NCBI RefSeq assembly: GCF_003605735.1
Contig: NZ_QXTJ01000045.1
Coordinates: 1-64,000, forward strand
DNA length: 64,000 bases
Direction: 5' to 3'
DNA from: Pseudomonas sp. LS-2
GTDB lineage: Bacteria > Pseudomonadota > Gammaproteobacteria > Pseudomonadales > Pseudomonadaceae
Below the pieces are notes generated by a model. It was not told the DNA's origin and made no database searches. It saw only the letters and a program-made list of their open reading frames with translations. Each line of letters opens with the position of its first letter. The stretch's first letter is position 1. Below are positions 1 to 7,881 of the stretch, one piece after another. Made by a program: the position numbers and the translations under genes.

Positions 1-19
1 AATAGCGGCGTTGTTTCAT

Positions 20-48
20 GTGACAGTCCTACGCCCTCCATCTATAGA
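20..48 (+). promoter_or_regulatory. candidate sigma-70 promoter for the PBP gene
   Basis: GTGACA at 20-25 (five of six matches to the -35 consensus) and TATAGA at 43-48 (four of six to the -10) are separated by exactly 17 nt. The pair lies about 160 bp upstream of the chosen PBP start. This rests on motif and spacing only. Confidence 0.35.
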
Positions 49-209
49 AGAAGCGACAACTATCCTGACATGGAGGGTTCCCCAACCAGCGTCTAAGCTT
101 GTAGTCAGGTGCGATTAACAGGTTTAACCGGGCCAACGATATGGGCGCTTTGTGGCATTCCGATGCAAAGAAGGCTGCGGTCACGGCTGACAGTCAGGGG
201 GACGTTCCA

Positions 210-3200
210 ATGCCGGCAAGCCCAAGCCACTGGCGACATGCGTGGCGTGCGCTGGCGGTTTTGGTGCTGATGGCGTTGGTGATCCTGGGATTTGCCATTT
301 CGGTGGAAAGCCGCAGTTCGAAACTGCAGGCCCGCGAATTCAGCCAGTTTGCCCATGACCTCAGCTATACGGTCGAGTCCGGCGCCAGCGAGGCGATTCT
401 GTTTCCCGGCGATGGCCCGTTCGACAAACGCCTGGGCTACTCGGCGCTGGGTGACTTTCTGCCCCGGTTGCTCAAGCGCGATTACCGGATCGTCGAACAA
501 GCTCACTTTTCCCCTGAACTGCTTTCCTACGCCAAGCGCGGCTTCTTCGTGCCCTACCAGGAGAAAAGCCAATCCGGTTTGACCATCGCTGACTGCCGCG
601 GCGATGCGCTTTATCAATTCACCTATCCGCAGCAGCTTTACCCGACGTTTGCCGCCATCCCGCCCGTACTGGTCAACAGCCTGCTGTACATCGAAAACCG
701 GGACTTGCTCGATGCCTCGCAGCCGCTGGCGAATCCGGCCGTGGACTGGCCGCGATTCCTCAAGGCTGCCGTTTCTCAGGTTGCGAAAGTGATCGGGCTG
801 CCGGGCCAATCGGCCGGGGGCAGTACGTTGGCGACCCAACTGGAAAAATATCGCCATTCCCCCGATGGCCTGACAGTGTCGGGTGGCGAGAAGATTCGGC
901 AGATGATTTCTGCCAGCGTTCGCGCCTATCAACCCGGCCCGCAGACACTAGAAGCCCGCCAGCGCGTGGTGCGTGACTACCTCAACAGCGTGCCGCTCTC
1001 GGCCGTGCCGGGACATGGCGAAGTGCATGGCATGGCCGAAGGTTTGCGGGTCTGGTACGGCGCTGATTTCGACCGGACCAATCAGTTGCTGGCCAGCCCG
1101 GCCAACGATTCCAAGACCCTTGCGGCCCAGGGTCTGGCTCTGCGCGAAGTGCTGTCGCTGGTGATCGCGCAGCGGCGCCCCTCCCACTATCTGGCCAAAG
1201 GCAGGAAGGAACTGGCGGATCTGACTGACAGCCATATTCGCCTGTTGGCACAGAATAAAGTCATCGAGCCGGCGCTGGCCGATGCCGCGCTCGGTGCAAC
1301 CGTCACCTATCGCGATTGGGTGCAGCAACCCACTTTGCAGCCCATCGAGACCAACAAGGGCATTACCGTCGCACGTACCCGTCTGTCGAACATGCTGGAC
1401 CGCTCACTCTACGATCTCGACCGCCTCGATCTGTCGGCCACCAGCACGCTGCAGAGCGATCTGCAGGTCAGCGTCGGTCAATACCTTCGTGATCTGGCCA
1501 ACCCTGAATTCGCTGGCAAACTGGGCCTGCTCGGCGAACACCTGCTGACCCCCACCAGCACCCAGGCGGTGCGTTACAGCTTTACGCTTTTCGAACGCGA
1601 CGCCGATGGCTCCCGGGTGCGGGTGCAGACCGACAGCACCGATCAACCGTTCGACATCAACGAAGGCAGCAAGCTGGAACTGGGCTCGACCGCGAAAATG
1701 CGGGTGCTGACGACCTACCTCCAGATCATCTCCGAGTTGCACGACAAATACGCCGGTATGAGTAATGCGGAGCTGAAAAAGGTACCGGTCGAAGATCTCG
1801 ACCGCCTGTCTCGCTGGGCGGTGGATTACTTGATGCAGAACAAGGATCGGGATCTGTCGAAAATGCTCGCCGCAGCGCTGGATCGCAAATACTCGGCAAG
1901 CCCTGGCGAATACTTTTTTACTGGCGGCGGGATGCATCACTTCAACAACTTCCGCAGGGAAGACAATGACCGCAACCCGACGCTTCGCGATGCGTTGCGC
2001 GAATCGATCAACCTGCCGTTCATTCGTCTGATGCGCGATGTGGTGCGCTACACCACCTATGCCGGCCCCAATAACAGTGCCGTGCTGCTCAAGGACGACA
2101 GCGACCCGAGGCGTCAGGAGTATCTGGCCGAATTTGCAGACCGTGAGGGGACGTCGTTCCTGCTGCGATTCTGGAAGCGCTACAAGAACAAGACCACTCA
2201 GGATCGTCTGGACACGTTCCTCGATGGCGTTCATCCCTCGGCCAGTCGCATGGCTGCCGTGCACCGTTATCTGCTGCCAAATGCCAGTCAGAGCGCATTC
2301 AGCGCCTTCGTACGCGCCCATGTCGTGGCGGACAAACGCCAGCCACCATTGAGCGAAAAGCGCCTGGACGATCTGTATTACGCCTACGGTCCGGGAAAAT
2401 TCGATCTGCCGGATCAAGGCTACATCGCCAGGGTTCATCCGTTGGACTTGTGGCTGGTCGGGTATTTGCTGCAGAACCCCGAGGCCAAGTTCAAGGACGC
2501 GGTGGCCGCCAGCCGTTTCGAGCGTCAGGAGGTTTACAGCTGGCTGTTCAAGAGCCGGCACAAGAGCGCTCGTGATAACCGCATCCGCACGATGCTGGAG
2601 ATCGAAGCGTTCCTCGATATTCATCAGCGCTGGCAGCGACTGGGCTACCCGTTCGACCATCTGGTGCCCTCGCTGGCAACCGCTATCGGCAGCTCCGGCG
2701 ACCGTCCTGCCGCGTTGGCGGAGCTGATCGGCATCATTCAGAACGACGGTATCCGCCTTCCCGTGCTGCGCATCGACAGTCTGCACTTCGCCGCCGACAC
2801 GCCATACGAAACGCTGTTGACCAACAATCCCGAGCTGGGCAAGCGTGTGTTGTCGTCGGAGGTCGCTGCTGCGATGCGCGAGGCGTTGTCGCAAGTGGTC
2901 GATGCCGGTACGGCGAGAAGAGTGTCAGGCACTTTCAAGCTTCAGGACGGCACCGTGCTCGCGATGGGGGGCAAGACAGGGACGGGTGATAACCGGATCG
3001 AAAGCTTCGGATCCGGTGGACGTATCATCGCCTCCAAAGCGATCAACCGCACTGCGACGTTCGTGTTCTACATCGGCGATAACCATTACGGCACGCTGAC
3101 CGCCTATGTGCCGGGGCGCACCGCAGAGAGCTTCAAGTTCACCTCGGCTTTGCCCGTTCAAGTGCTCAAGGGCATGGCGCCGATCCTCAATCGCTACCTT

Positions 3201-3266
3201 GAGCCTGGGACTTATACCCAGTGCAAGGCTCCGGCCGCGACGCAAGTGGCAAGCCGTTTTCCATAA
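210..3266 (+). CDS. divergent class A penicillin-binding protein (GT51 glycosyltransferase plus transpeptidase)
   Basis: Predicted bifunctional peptidoglycan synthase of 1018 residues anchored in the inner membrane. One N-terminal membrane segment (about residues 12-33) is followed by a GT51 domain with IENRDLLD (near 161-168; the usual motif is EDRxF) and GGSTLATQLEK (near 202-212). A transpeptidase domain has an STAK nucleophile box (Ser about 493), SIN (about 599) and KTGT (about 922). All three penicillin-binding motifs are present, but the GT51 motifs depart from consensus and the protein is longer than the usual 750-850 residues of PBP1a/1b. An ATG at 141 is also in frame; the start at 210 is preferred because AGGGGGA sits 7 nt upstream. 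It is a stand-alone gene. The family call is safe; which peptidoglycan task it serves is unknown. Confidence 0.85.
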   Translation: MPASPSHWRHAWRALAVLVLMALVILGFAISVESRSSKLQAREFSQFAHDLSYTVESGASEAILFPGDGPFDKRLGYSALGDFLPRLLKRDYRIVEQAHFSPELLSYAKRGFFVPYQEKSQSGLTIADCRGDALYQFTYPQQLYPTFAAIPPVLVNSLLYIENRDLLDASQPLANPAVDWPRFLKAAVSQVAKVIGLPGQSAGGSTLATQLEKYRHSPDGLTVSGGEKIRQMISASVRAYQPGPQTLEARQRVVRDYLNSVPLSAVPGHGEVHGMAEGLRVWYGADFDRTNQLLASPANDSKTLAAQGLALREVLSLVIAQRRPSHYLAKGRKELADLTDSHIRLLAQNKVIEPALADAALGATVTYRDWVQQPTLQPIETNKGITVARTRLSNMLDRSLYDLDRLDLSATSTLQSDLQVSVGQYLRDLANPEFAGKLGLLGEHLLTPTSTQAVRYSFTLFERDADGSRVRVQTDSTDQPFDINEGSKLELGSTAKMRVLTTYLQIISELHDKYAGMSNAELKKVPVEDLDRLSRWAVDYLMQNKDRDLSKMLAAALDRKYSASPGEYFFTGGGMHHFNNFRREDNDRNPTLRDALRESINLPFIRLMRDVVRYTTYAGPNNSAVLLKDDSDPRRQEYLAEFADREGTSFLLRFWKRYKNKTTQDRLDTFLDGVHPSASRMAAVHRYLLPNASQSAFSAFVRAHVVADKRQPPLSEKRLDDLYYAYGPGKFDLPDQGYIARVHPLDLWLVGYLLQNPEAKFKDAVAASRFERQEVYSWLFKSRHKSARDNRIRTMLEIEAFLDIHQRWQRLGYPFDHLVPSLATAIGSSGDRPAALAELIGIIQNDGIRLPVLRIDSLHFAADTPYETLLTNNPELGKRVLSSEVAAAMREALSQVVDAGTARRVSGTFKLQDGTVLAMGGKTGTGDNRIESFGSGGRIIASKAINRTATFVFYIGDNHYGTLTAYVPGRTAESFKFTSALPVQVLKGMAPILNRYLEPGTYTQCKAPAATQVASRFP

Positions 3267-3291
3267 CCATCGCTGATCCGTTGCCGCACGG

Positions 3292-3362
3292 CTTGCCCGC
3301 GTTTGAGCCCTCAACCTACCTACCTACCTACCTACCTACCGCCGGCAAGCCGCGCCGGCTGC
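3292..3362. repeat. REP-like inverted pair with a (TACC)6 microsatellite in its loop
   Basis: Two inverted arms (CACGGCTTGCC and GCCGGCAAGCCG) of the local REP family flank a spacer that contains six perfect TACC units at 3317-3340. The element lies between the PBP gene and the padR gene. The same arms recur at seven other intergenic places in the window, usually with a short unique spacer instead of a microsatellite. Confidence 0.6.
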
Positions 3363-3440
3363 AGAGGCAGTGCGACTTTTTCATGCATTGCTCTCGCCAA
3401 ACGAGAACCGTTCGTCTTTAACCCTCTTGCAGACACAATA

Positions 3441-3462
3441 AGATATATCTTAAGGTATATCT
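3441..3462. promoter_or_regulatory. 22-bp near-perfect palindrome, probable PadR/YqjI operator
   Basis: AGATATATCT and AGGTATATCT arms surround a central CTTAAG, and the whole 22 bp is palindromic apart from one mismatched pair. It ends 25 bp before the ATG of the PadR-family gene and lies in an AT-rich patch that contrasts with its surroundings. Autoregulation of yqjI by YqjI at AT-rich palindromes is known in E. coli; that this is the same kind of site is inference. Confidence 0.65.
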
Positions 3463-3487
3463 AACTTGTAACGAGAGATGAACAAAG

Positions 3488-4081
3488 ATGAGAGACCACT
3501 CACACGACCACCCCCATCACCACCGCCCTCACTTCGGTGACCATGGCGACGGTCGCGATGGATTCGAAAAACGCACCGGACGGGAACGCGGGGGGCGTGG
3601 ACCTCGGGTCTTCGCTCCCGGCGATCTGAAGTTGTTGTTGCTGGCCCTGATCTCGGATCAGCCGTGCCACGGATACGACCTCATCCGCCAGATCGAAAGC
3701 CTGTTCGACGGCGCCTACAGCCCAAGCCCCGGCGTGATCTATCCGACGCTGACATTCCTGGAAGAAAGCGAGCTGATCACCGGCGACGCCGAGGGCGGCA
3801 AAAAGCGCTACCAGATTACCGCGGCCGGCCAGCAATTTCTCATTGAACAGGCGGTGGCACTGGACGGCGTGAAAATGCGCATCGAAGTCAGCAAGCGCTC
3901 GCTGCGCGGCCATGACCGTCCACCGGAAATCCACGAGGCCGTGCACAACCTGCGTCACGCCCTGCAAATGCATCACGGTCGTTGGAGCCCGGAAGAAATC
4001 ATCCGCGTTCGCGACCTGCTTAACGAGACCGCCAAAGCCGTCGTCGATGGCCCACACAATCTGTCGGAGAAGTCCGTATGA
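3488..4081 (+). CDS. PadR-family metal-responsive repressor, YqjI-like
   Basis: Transcriptional regulator of 197 residues. The first 20 residues are very rich in His and Asp (MRDHSHDHPHHHRPHFGD), as in E. coli YqjI, where this tail binds nickel or iron. A PadR winged helix follows (about 47-120) with the family signature HGYDLIRQIE, SPGVIYPTLTFLEE and GGKKRYQITAAG, then a helical dimerisation tail. The stop codon overlaps the start of the next gene (ATGA), a ferric-siderophore reductase. Regulator and target therefore sit in one operon here, whereas E. coli yqjI and yqjH are divergent. The palindrome at 3441-3462 is the likely operator. The functional link to nickel/iron homeostasis is inferred from the family. 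Confidence 0.85.
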   Translation: MRDHSHDHPHHHRPHFGDHGDGRDGFEKRTGRERGGRGPRVFAPGDLKLLLLALISDQPCHGYDLIRQIESLFDGAYSPSPGVIYPTLTFLEESELITGDAEGGKKRYQITAAGQQFLIEQAVALDGVKMRIEVSKRSLRGHDRPPEIHEAVHNLRHALQMHHGRWSPEEIIRVRDLLNETAKAVVDGPHNLSEKSV

Positions 4082-4848
4082 ATTCACAGCAATCGATCCA
4101 TCGCGTCAGCCATGAAATCAAACGTCGCAAGCTGGAAGTCCTGCGCGTCACCGACATCACCCCGCGCATGCGCCGCGTGACCCTGCACGGCCCGGATTTG
4201 ACGGGTTTCATCAGCCTGGGAACCGATGATCATGTGAAGTTGTTGTTCGCCACCACGCCAGAAGAACAGGCGGCACTGGACACCTTCATGCCGGGCCCCA
4301 ACGGCCAGGGACCAAAGCCTGCGATGCGCGATTACACGCCTCGCCGCTACGATGCAGCGTCGGGCGAACTGGACATCGACTTCGTGCTGCATGGCGACGG
4401 CCCTGCCGCGACCTGGGCCGCCCAAGCCCAGCCCGGACAGTTCCTGCACATCGCAGGCCCCCGCGGCTCGATGATCGTTCCGGACATGTTCGACAGTTAC
4501 CTGCTGATTGGTGACGAAACCGCCCTGCCCGCCATTGCCCGTCGTCTGGAAGAGCTGGCAGCCAACCGTCGAGCACTGGTGGTGGTTGAAATCGAAGATA
4601 ACGCCGAACGGCAGGCGCTTGAGAGTAAGGCTCAGGTCGAGGTGATCTGGGTGTTGCGTGGAGAACAGGATCTGCTGGAAGCGACGCGTCAACTGACCCT
4701 GCCTGAAGGCGATCTGTATGCGTGGGTCGCGACTGAGTCCGCGCTGTCGCGCAAGGTTCGCCGCATTTTGCTCGATGAGTTCAAACTGGATGAAGCGGCG
4801 GTCAAGGCTGCCGGTTACTGGCGCCTGGATGACTCAGACGAGGACTGA
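4078..4848 (+). CDS. siderophore-interacting FAD/NADPH ferric reductase (YqjH/ViuB family)
   Basis: Cytoplasmic flavin reductase of 256 residues predicted to reduce ferric iron in internalised siderophore complexes. The N-terminal FAD-binding barrel has the RDYTPRRYD motif (about residues 83-91) and GPRGSM; the C-terminal NAD(P)H domain has LLIGDETALPAIARRLEEL (about 142-160), typical of SIP-family proteins. It overlaps the upstream PadR gene by 4 nt, so the two are probably translationally coupled and both controlled from the palindromic operator. Length is normal for the family. The exact substrate siderophore cannot be read from the sequence. Confidence 0.88.
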   Translation: MNSQQSIHRVSHEIKRRKLEVLRVTDITPRMRRVTLHGPDLTGFISLGTDDHVKLLFATTPEEQAALDTFMPGPNGQGPKPAMRDYTPRRYDAASGELDIDFVLHGDGPAATWAAQAQPGQFLHIAGPRGSMIVPDMFDSYLLIGDETALPAIARRLEELAANRRALVVVEIEDNAERQALESKAQVEVIWVLRGEQDLLEATRQLTLPEGDLYAWVATESALSRKVRRILLDEFKLDEAAVKAAGYWRLDDSDED

Positions 4849-4868
4849 TCCGGGTCGTAATTGACCTT

Positions 4869-4951
4869 CTGTAGCAGCACGGCTTGCCGGCGGTAGCGCC
4901 TTTGAATTGCCACCGTCGGCCAACGGAACGCCGCCCAGCCAGACTGCTACT
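4869..4951. repeat. REP pair, partly degenerate
   Basis: CTGTAGCAGCACGGCTTGCC followed by GGCGGTAGCG and, after a spacer, a worn inverted arm ending ACTGCTAC. It lies between the convergent ends of the siderophore reductase and Pr6Pr genes. Confidence 0.7.
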
Positions 4952-4974
4952 GGGGGGTTGATACCAAGGCAGCG

Positions 4975-5631
4975 TCAGACCTTGGGCATGCGCCGTTTAT
5001 CACTCATCAAAATCACCAGCCCTATCACCACAAACCCCGCCAATACCCCGAAGGCATTGACCAATGCCTTCGTCAGCCCCAGCGTTCCGATATCCAGAAA
5101 CGGATACAGATAATCGCCGAACATATTCCCGCGAAACAGCAGATAGCCGAAGTACAGTACCGGGTAGAACATCCACCCCAGTAAATGCTTCAGGCCCAGC
5201 ACGCCTTTGCGCCCGTGCAGCCACCAATAGCCGAGATACAGCAATGGCATGACGTCATGAAGCAGTTCATCGGCGATCCACTGCCAGCCTTGCGGGGTCC
5301 ATAAATGCCGCAGCAGCAGGTTGTAGGCAATGCTCACCAACAGAATGCTGGTGGTGATCCCCGCACACACGACAGGTGATCTGAAGAACCGATGCCCTGC
5401 CGAATGACGGTCGACGATTGCACAGGTCAACACCGTCGCGACCAGGGTATTGGTCAGCACCGTGAAAAAACTGAAAAACCGTACCAGACCACCCATCAGG
5501 CTGGCCTGATCGGTCCAGCGCCCCCACAGAATCAGGTACAGCTGCACCGCCAGCGCAAACCATCCAAGCAACGCGGCGACGGTCGCATAACGGCGCTGTC
5601 CTGTCGTCAGTTGCAGCGTTTGGCTGGGCAT
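4975..5631 (-). CDS. Pr6Pr family integral membrane protein
   Basis: Membrane protein of 218 residues with about six hydrophobic segments. Features include an N-terminal segment ALLGWFALAVQLYLILWG, then RFFSFFTVLTNTLV, a central HDVMPLLYLGYWWLHG stretch with conserved His and Asp, and YPVLYFGYLLFRG. These match the six-TM Pr6Pr family, whose function is unknown. The start was set at the ATG with AGGA 9 nt upstream; an ATG nine bases earlier abuts that AGGA too closely to use it. It lies downstream of the VF530 gene on the same strand with a 23-bp gap, so the two may be cotranscribed. Confidence 0.75.
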   Translation of the reverse strand: MPSQTLQLTTGQRRYATVAALLGWFALAVQLYLILWGRWTDQASLMGGLVRFFSFFTVLTNTLVATVLTCAIVDRHSAGHRFFRSPVVCAGITTSILLVSIAYNLLLRHLWTPQGWQWIADELLHDVMPLLYLGYWWLHGRKGVLGLKHLLGWMFYPVLYFGYLLFRGNMFGDYLYPFLDIGTLGLTKALVNAFGVLAGFVVIGLVILMSDKRRMPKV

Positions 5632-5654
5632 CTCGTTCATTCCTGGGTCACGGA

Positions 5655-5888
5655 TCACCAGCGTTTGGTACGCGCCAGCTTCACGTACAACTGTTCGACC
5701 TTCTCCCGCGCCCAAGGCGTCTTGCGCAGGAAGGTCAGGCTCGACTTGATGCTTGGATCGCTCTTGAAGCAGCGGATGTCAATGCGCTCGGCCAGCCCTG
5801 CCCATTCATAATGCTCGACCAGAGCATTGAGGATCTGCTCAAGCGTCACGCCATGCAGCGGGTTGTTGTTGGGTGTCGGTGTGGTCAT
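5655..5888 (-). CDS. VF530 family DNA-binding protein (DUF2132)
   Basis: Small protein of 77 residues, the normal size for VF530/DUF2132. Recognisable core: [19 protein letters not shown], [18 protein letters not shown] segment (here [13 protein letters not shown]), [18 protein letters not shown] and a C-terminal [10 protein letters not shown] helix. The family is annotated as DNA-binding from a structure of the Vibrio fischeri member; its biological role is not known. It is probably the first gene of a two-gene transcript with the Pr6Pr gene. Confidence 0.85.
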   Translation of the reverse strand: MTTPTPNNNPLHGVTLEQILNALVEHYEWAGLAERIDIRCFKSDPSIKSSLTFLRKTPWAREKVEQLYVKLARTKRW

Positions 5889-5968
5889 GCCAGGCCTTTG
5901 GGAATCGATGATGAGGACGTTTTCGCGAGGTGCGCACCTTAGCGGAGGTGCTCGCCAGTGTGAAGGGT

Positions 5969-6037
5969 CGTATCAGCACGGCTTGCCGGCGGTTGCGTCG
6001 TCATAATCGCTACCGCCGTCAAGCCATACTGCTACAG
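5969..6037. repeat. REP inverted pair
   Basis: Arms AGCACGGCTTGCCGGCGGT and ACCGCCGTCAAGCCATACT, ending GCTACAG, with a short unique loop. Same family as the elements near 17.5, 19.9, 21.5, 35.3 and 44.2 kb. Confidence 0.75.
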
Positions 6038-6202
6038 ACGTACACTTCTTCGAATTAAACGGAACGTCGCGCCACCAGAATTTTGGGGCGATGAAATGCG
6101 CATCTATACAGCCACTGCAAGGGTGGCGGACTCTGCGCAAAGCCACGCGAATCGCGCATCCCATATAAACCCTGAGGGATAGCGCTACCCGAAACTCTAC
6201 AA

Positions 6203-6216
6203 CTGTTGCGCAACAG
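6203..6216. promoter_or_regulatory. perfect 14-bp palindrome CTGTTGCGCAACAG
   Basis: Fully symmetric site 172 bp upstream of the oprB ATG, followed by an AT-rich run with CGTCTTTTTAAAAGAC. Its symmetry and position suggest an operator for a sugar-responsive regulator. I cannot assign the protein. Confidence 0.35.
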
Positions 6217-6388
6217 GTAACTATTCATGTCGCAAAATCGTCTTTTTAAAAGACCATTAGCACCCTATCATCGCGCCGCGCTGACAGCTGAACCGTTTCT
6301 TTCGTCAGTCTGTCAAGTTTTGCCACGCGGCTTAACGACGCAGCAGGCGCCTGCGCCGTACCCCGATCACTAAAAAGAATCCATTGCC

Positions 6389-7753
6389 ATGACCTCTCAA
6401 TCAAAACGCTGCACCCGCATTCGCCCGCTTCGTCATCGCCATGCACTGGGGTTGATCGCCCTGAGCCTGACCACGTGCGCTCACGCAGCGTCGGCTTTCG
6501 ACAGTGAATCGCCGTGGATGCTGGGCGATTGGGGTGGCAAACGGACAGAGCTGTCGCAGCAAGGTTATGACTTCAAACTCGATACGGTCGTGGAAGTGGG
6601 CTCCAACCTGCATGGCGGTTACAACCATGACAAGGCGACCCGTTACAGCGATCAGTTCGCACTCGGCGCGCACATGGACCTGCAGAAGATTCTTGGCTGG
6701 CATGACGCCGAGTTCCAGTTGACGCTGACCAACCGCAACGGCGACAACATCAGCAACGACCGCGTTTCCGACCCGCGCGTCGGCACCATCTCCTCGTCGC
6801 AGGAAGTCTGGGGACGTGGCAACATCACCCGCTTGACAGACATGTGGTATCAGCAAAAATTCTTCGACCAGAAACTGAGCGTCAAGGTCGGCCGTTTCAA
6901 CGAAGGCGAAGACTTCAATACCTTTCCGTGCGACTTCCAGAATCTGGCGTTCTGCGGCTCACAGGTCGGTAACTGGGGCGGCGGCATCTGGTACAACTGG
7001 CCGGTCAGTCAGTGGGCAATGCGCGTCAAATACCAGATCAACCCTGAGTTGTTCGTGCAGGTCGGCGCGTTCGAACAGAACCCGTCGAACCTGGAAAACG
7101 ACAACAACTTCAAGCTCAGCGGCAGCGGCACCCAAGGCGCGGTATTGCCTGTCGAAGTGGTCTGGTCGCCGAAGGTCAACGACCTGCCCGGCGAATACCG
7201 TCTCGGTTACTACTACAGCACCGCCGACAGCCGCGACGTCTACAAGGACAGCAACGGTCGTTATGCAGCGCTCAGCGGCGATGATTACGCCTCCTCGTCC
7301 AGCAAGCACGGCATGTGGCTGACCCTGCGCCAGCAAGTCACAAGCCTGGCCAGCGACAACAGCCGTGGCCTGAGCTTGTTCGCCAACGGCACGCTGCACG
7401 ACAAGAAGACCAACATGATCGACAACTTCGTCGCTCTCGGCGCCACTTACAAAGGTCCGTTCGACGCTCGTCCCCAGGATGACATCGGCCTTGCGGTCAG
7501 CCGCATTCACGTCAATCCGGCCTATCGCAAGAACATCAACCTGCGCAATCAGGCCCAAGGCGTCTCTGGCTACAATGATCCGGCCTTCCTGCCCGTTCAA
7601 GACACCGAATACAACGCCGAGCTGTACTACGGCGTTCACGTCACCAACTGGCTGACCGTGCGCCCCAACCTGCAGTTCATCCGTCATCCAGGCGGCGTGA
7701 ACCAGGTCGACGACGCGTGGGTAGCCGGTCTGAAGATTCAATCTTCGTTCTGA
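6389..7753 (+). CDS. oprB: carbohydrate-selective porin OprB
   Basis: Outer-membrane porin of 454 residues for glucose and related sugars. An N-terminal signal peptide is visible (basic start, then LGLIALSLTTCAHA, probable cleavage after AHA). The OprB signature follows at the mature N-terminus: SPWMLGDWGGKRTELSQQGY. The rest alternates aromatic beta strands and Asn/Asp-rich turns and ends in the terminal Phe (IQSSF) expected for an outer-membrane barrel. It lies 128 bp upstream of the PQQ glucose dehydrogenase gene, so both may act in periplasmic glucose capture and oxidation. Pseudomonas genomes often carry several OprB paralogs; this could be the one tied to gcd rather than to the glucose ABC transporter. 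Confidence 0.9.
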   Translation: MTSQSKRCTRIRPLRHRHALGLIALSLTTCAHAASAFDSESPWMLGDWGGKRTELSQQGYDFKLDTVVEVGSNLHGGYNHDKATRYSDQFALGAHMDLQKILGWHDAEFQLTLTNRNGDNISNDRVSDPRVGTISSSQEVWGRGNITRLTDMWYQQKFFDQKLSVKVGRFNEGEDFNTFPCDFQNLAFCGSQVGNWGGGIWYNWPVSQWAMRVKYQINPELFVQVGAFEQNPSNLENDNNFKLSGSGTQGAVLPVEVVWSPKVNDLPGEYRLGYYYSTADSRDVYKDSNGRYAALSGDDYASSSSKHGMWLTLRQQVTSLASDNSRGLSLFANGTLHDKKTNMIDNFVALGATYKGPFDARPQDDIGLAVSRIHVNPAYRKNINLRNQAQGVSGYNDPAFLPVQDTEYNAELYYGVHVTNWLTVRPNLQFIRHPGGVNQVDDAWVAGLKIQSSF

Positions 7754-7881
7754 TCGATCTATTTGACCTTTATGAATCCCGTTTCAGGAACTAGCGTGAA
7801 AGAAGCGGATTCAAACGGTTCGAGTCGGCAAAGCGAAAAGAACAAAGCGTCAACCACTTAATCGTTACGGAGTACGACACT

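Larger units (their letters stand above)
5889..6388. other. 500-bp intergenic region upstream of oprB
   Basis: Divergent spacer between the VF530 gene and oprB. It holds a REP pair (5969-6037) and a perfect 14-bp palindrome (6203-6216). I see no further gene; a 66-codon minus-strand frame near 6246-6446 runs into the oprB start and has no family features. Confidence 0.6.

Noticed and set aside
1404-2894. 496-codon antisense frame opposite the PBP gene
   Set aside because: Antisense of a gene with intact transpeptidase motifs.
3317-3340. TACC repeats as a CRISPR or regulatory array
   Set aside because: Perfect 4-bp tandem units without spacers; a microsatellite.
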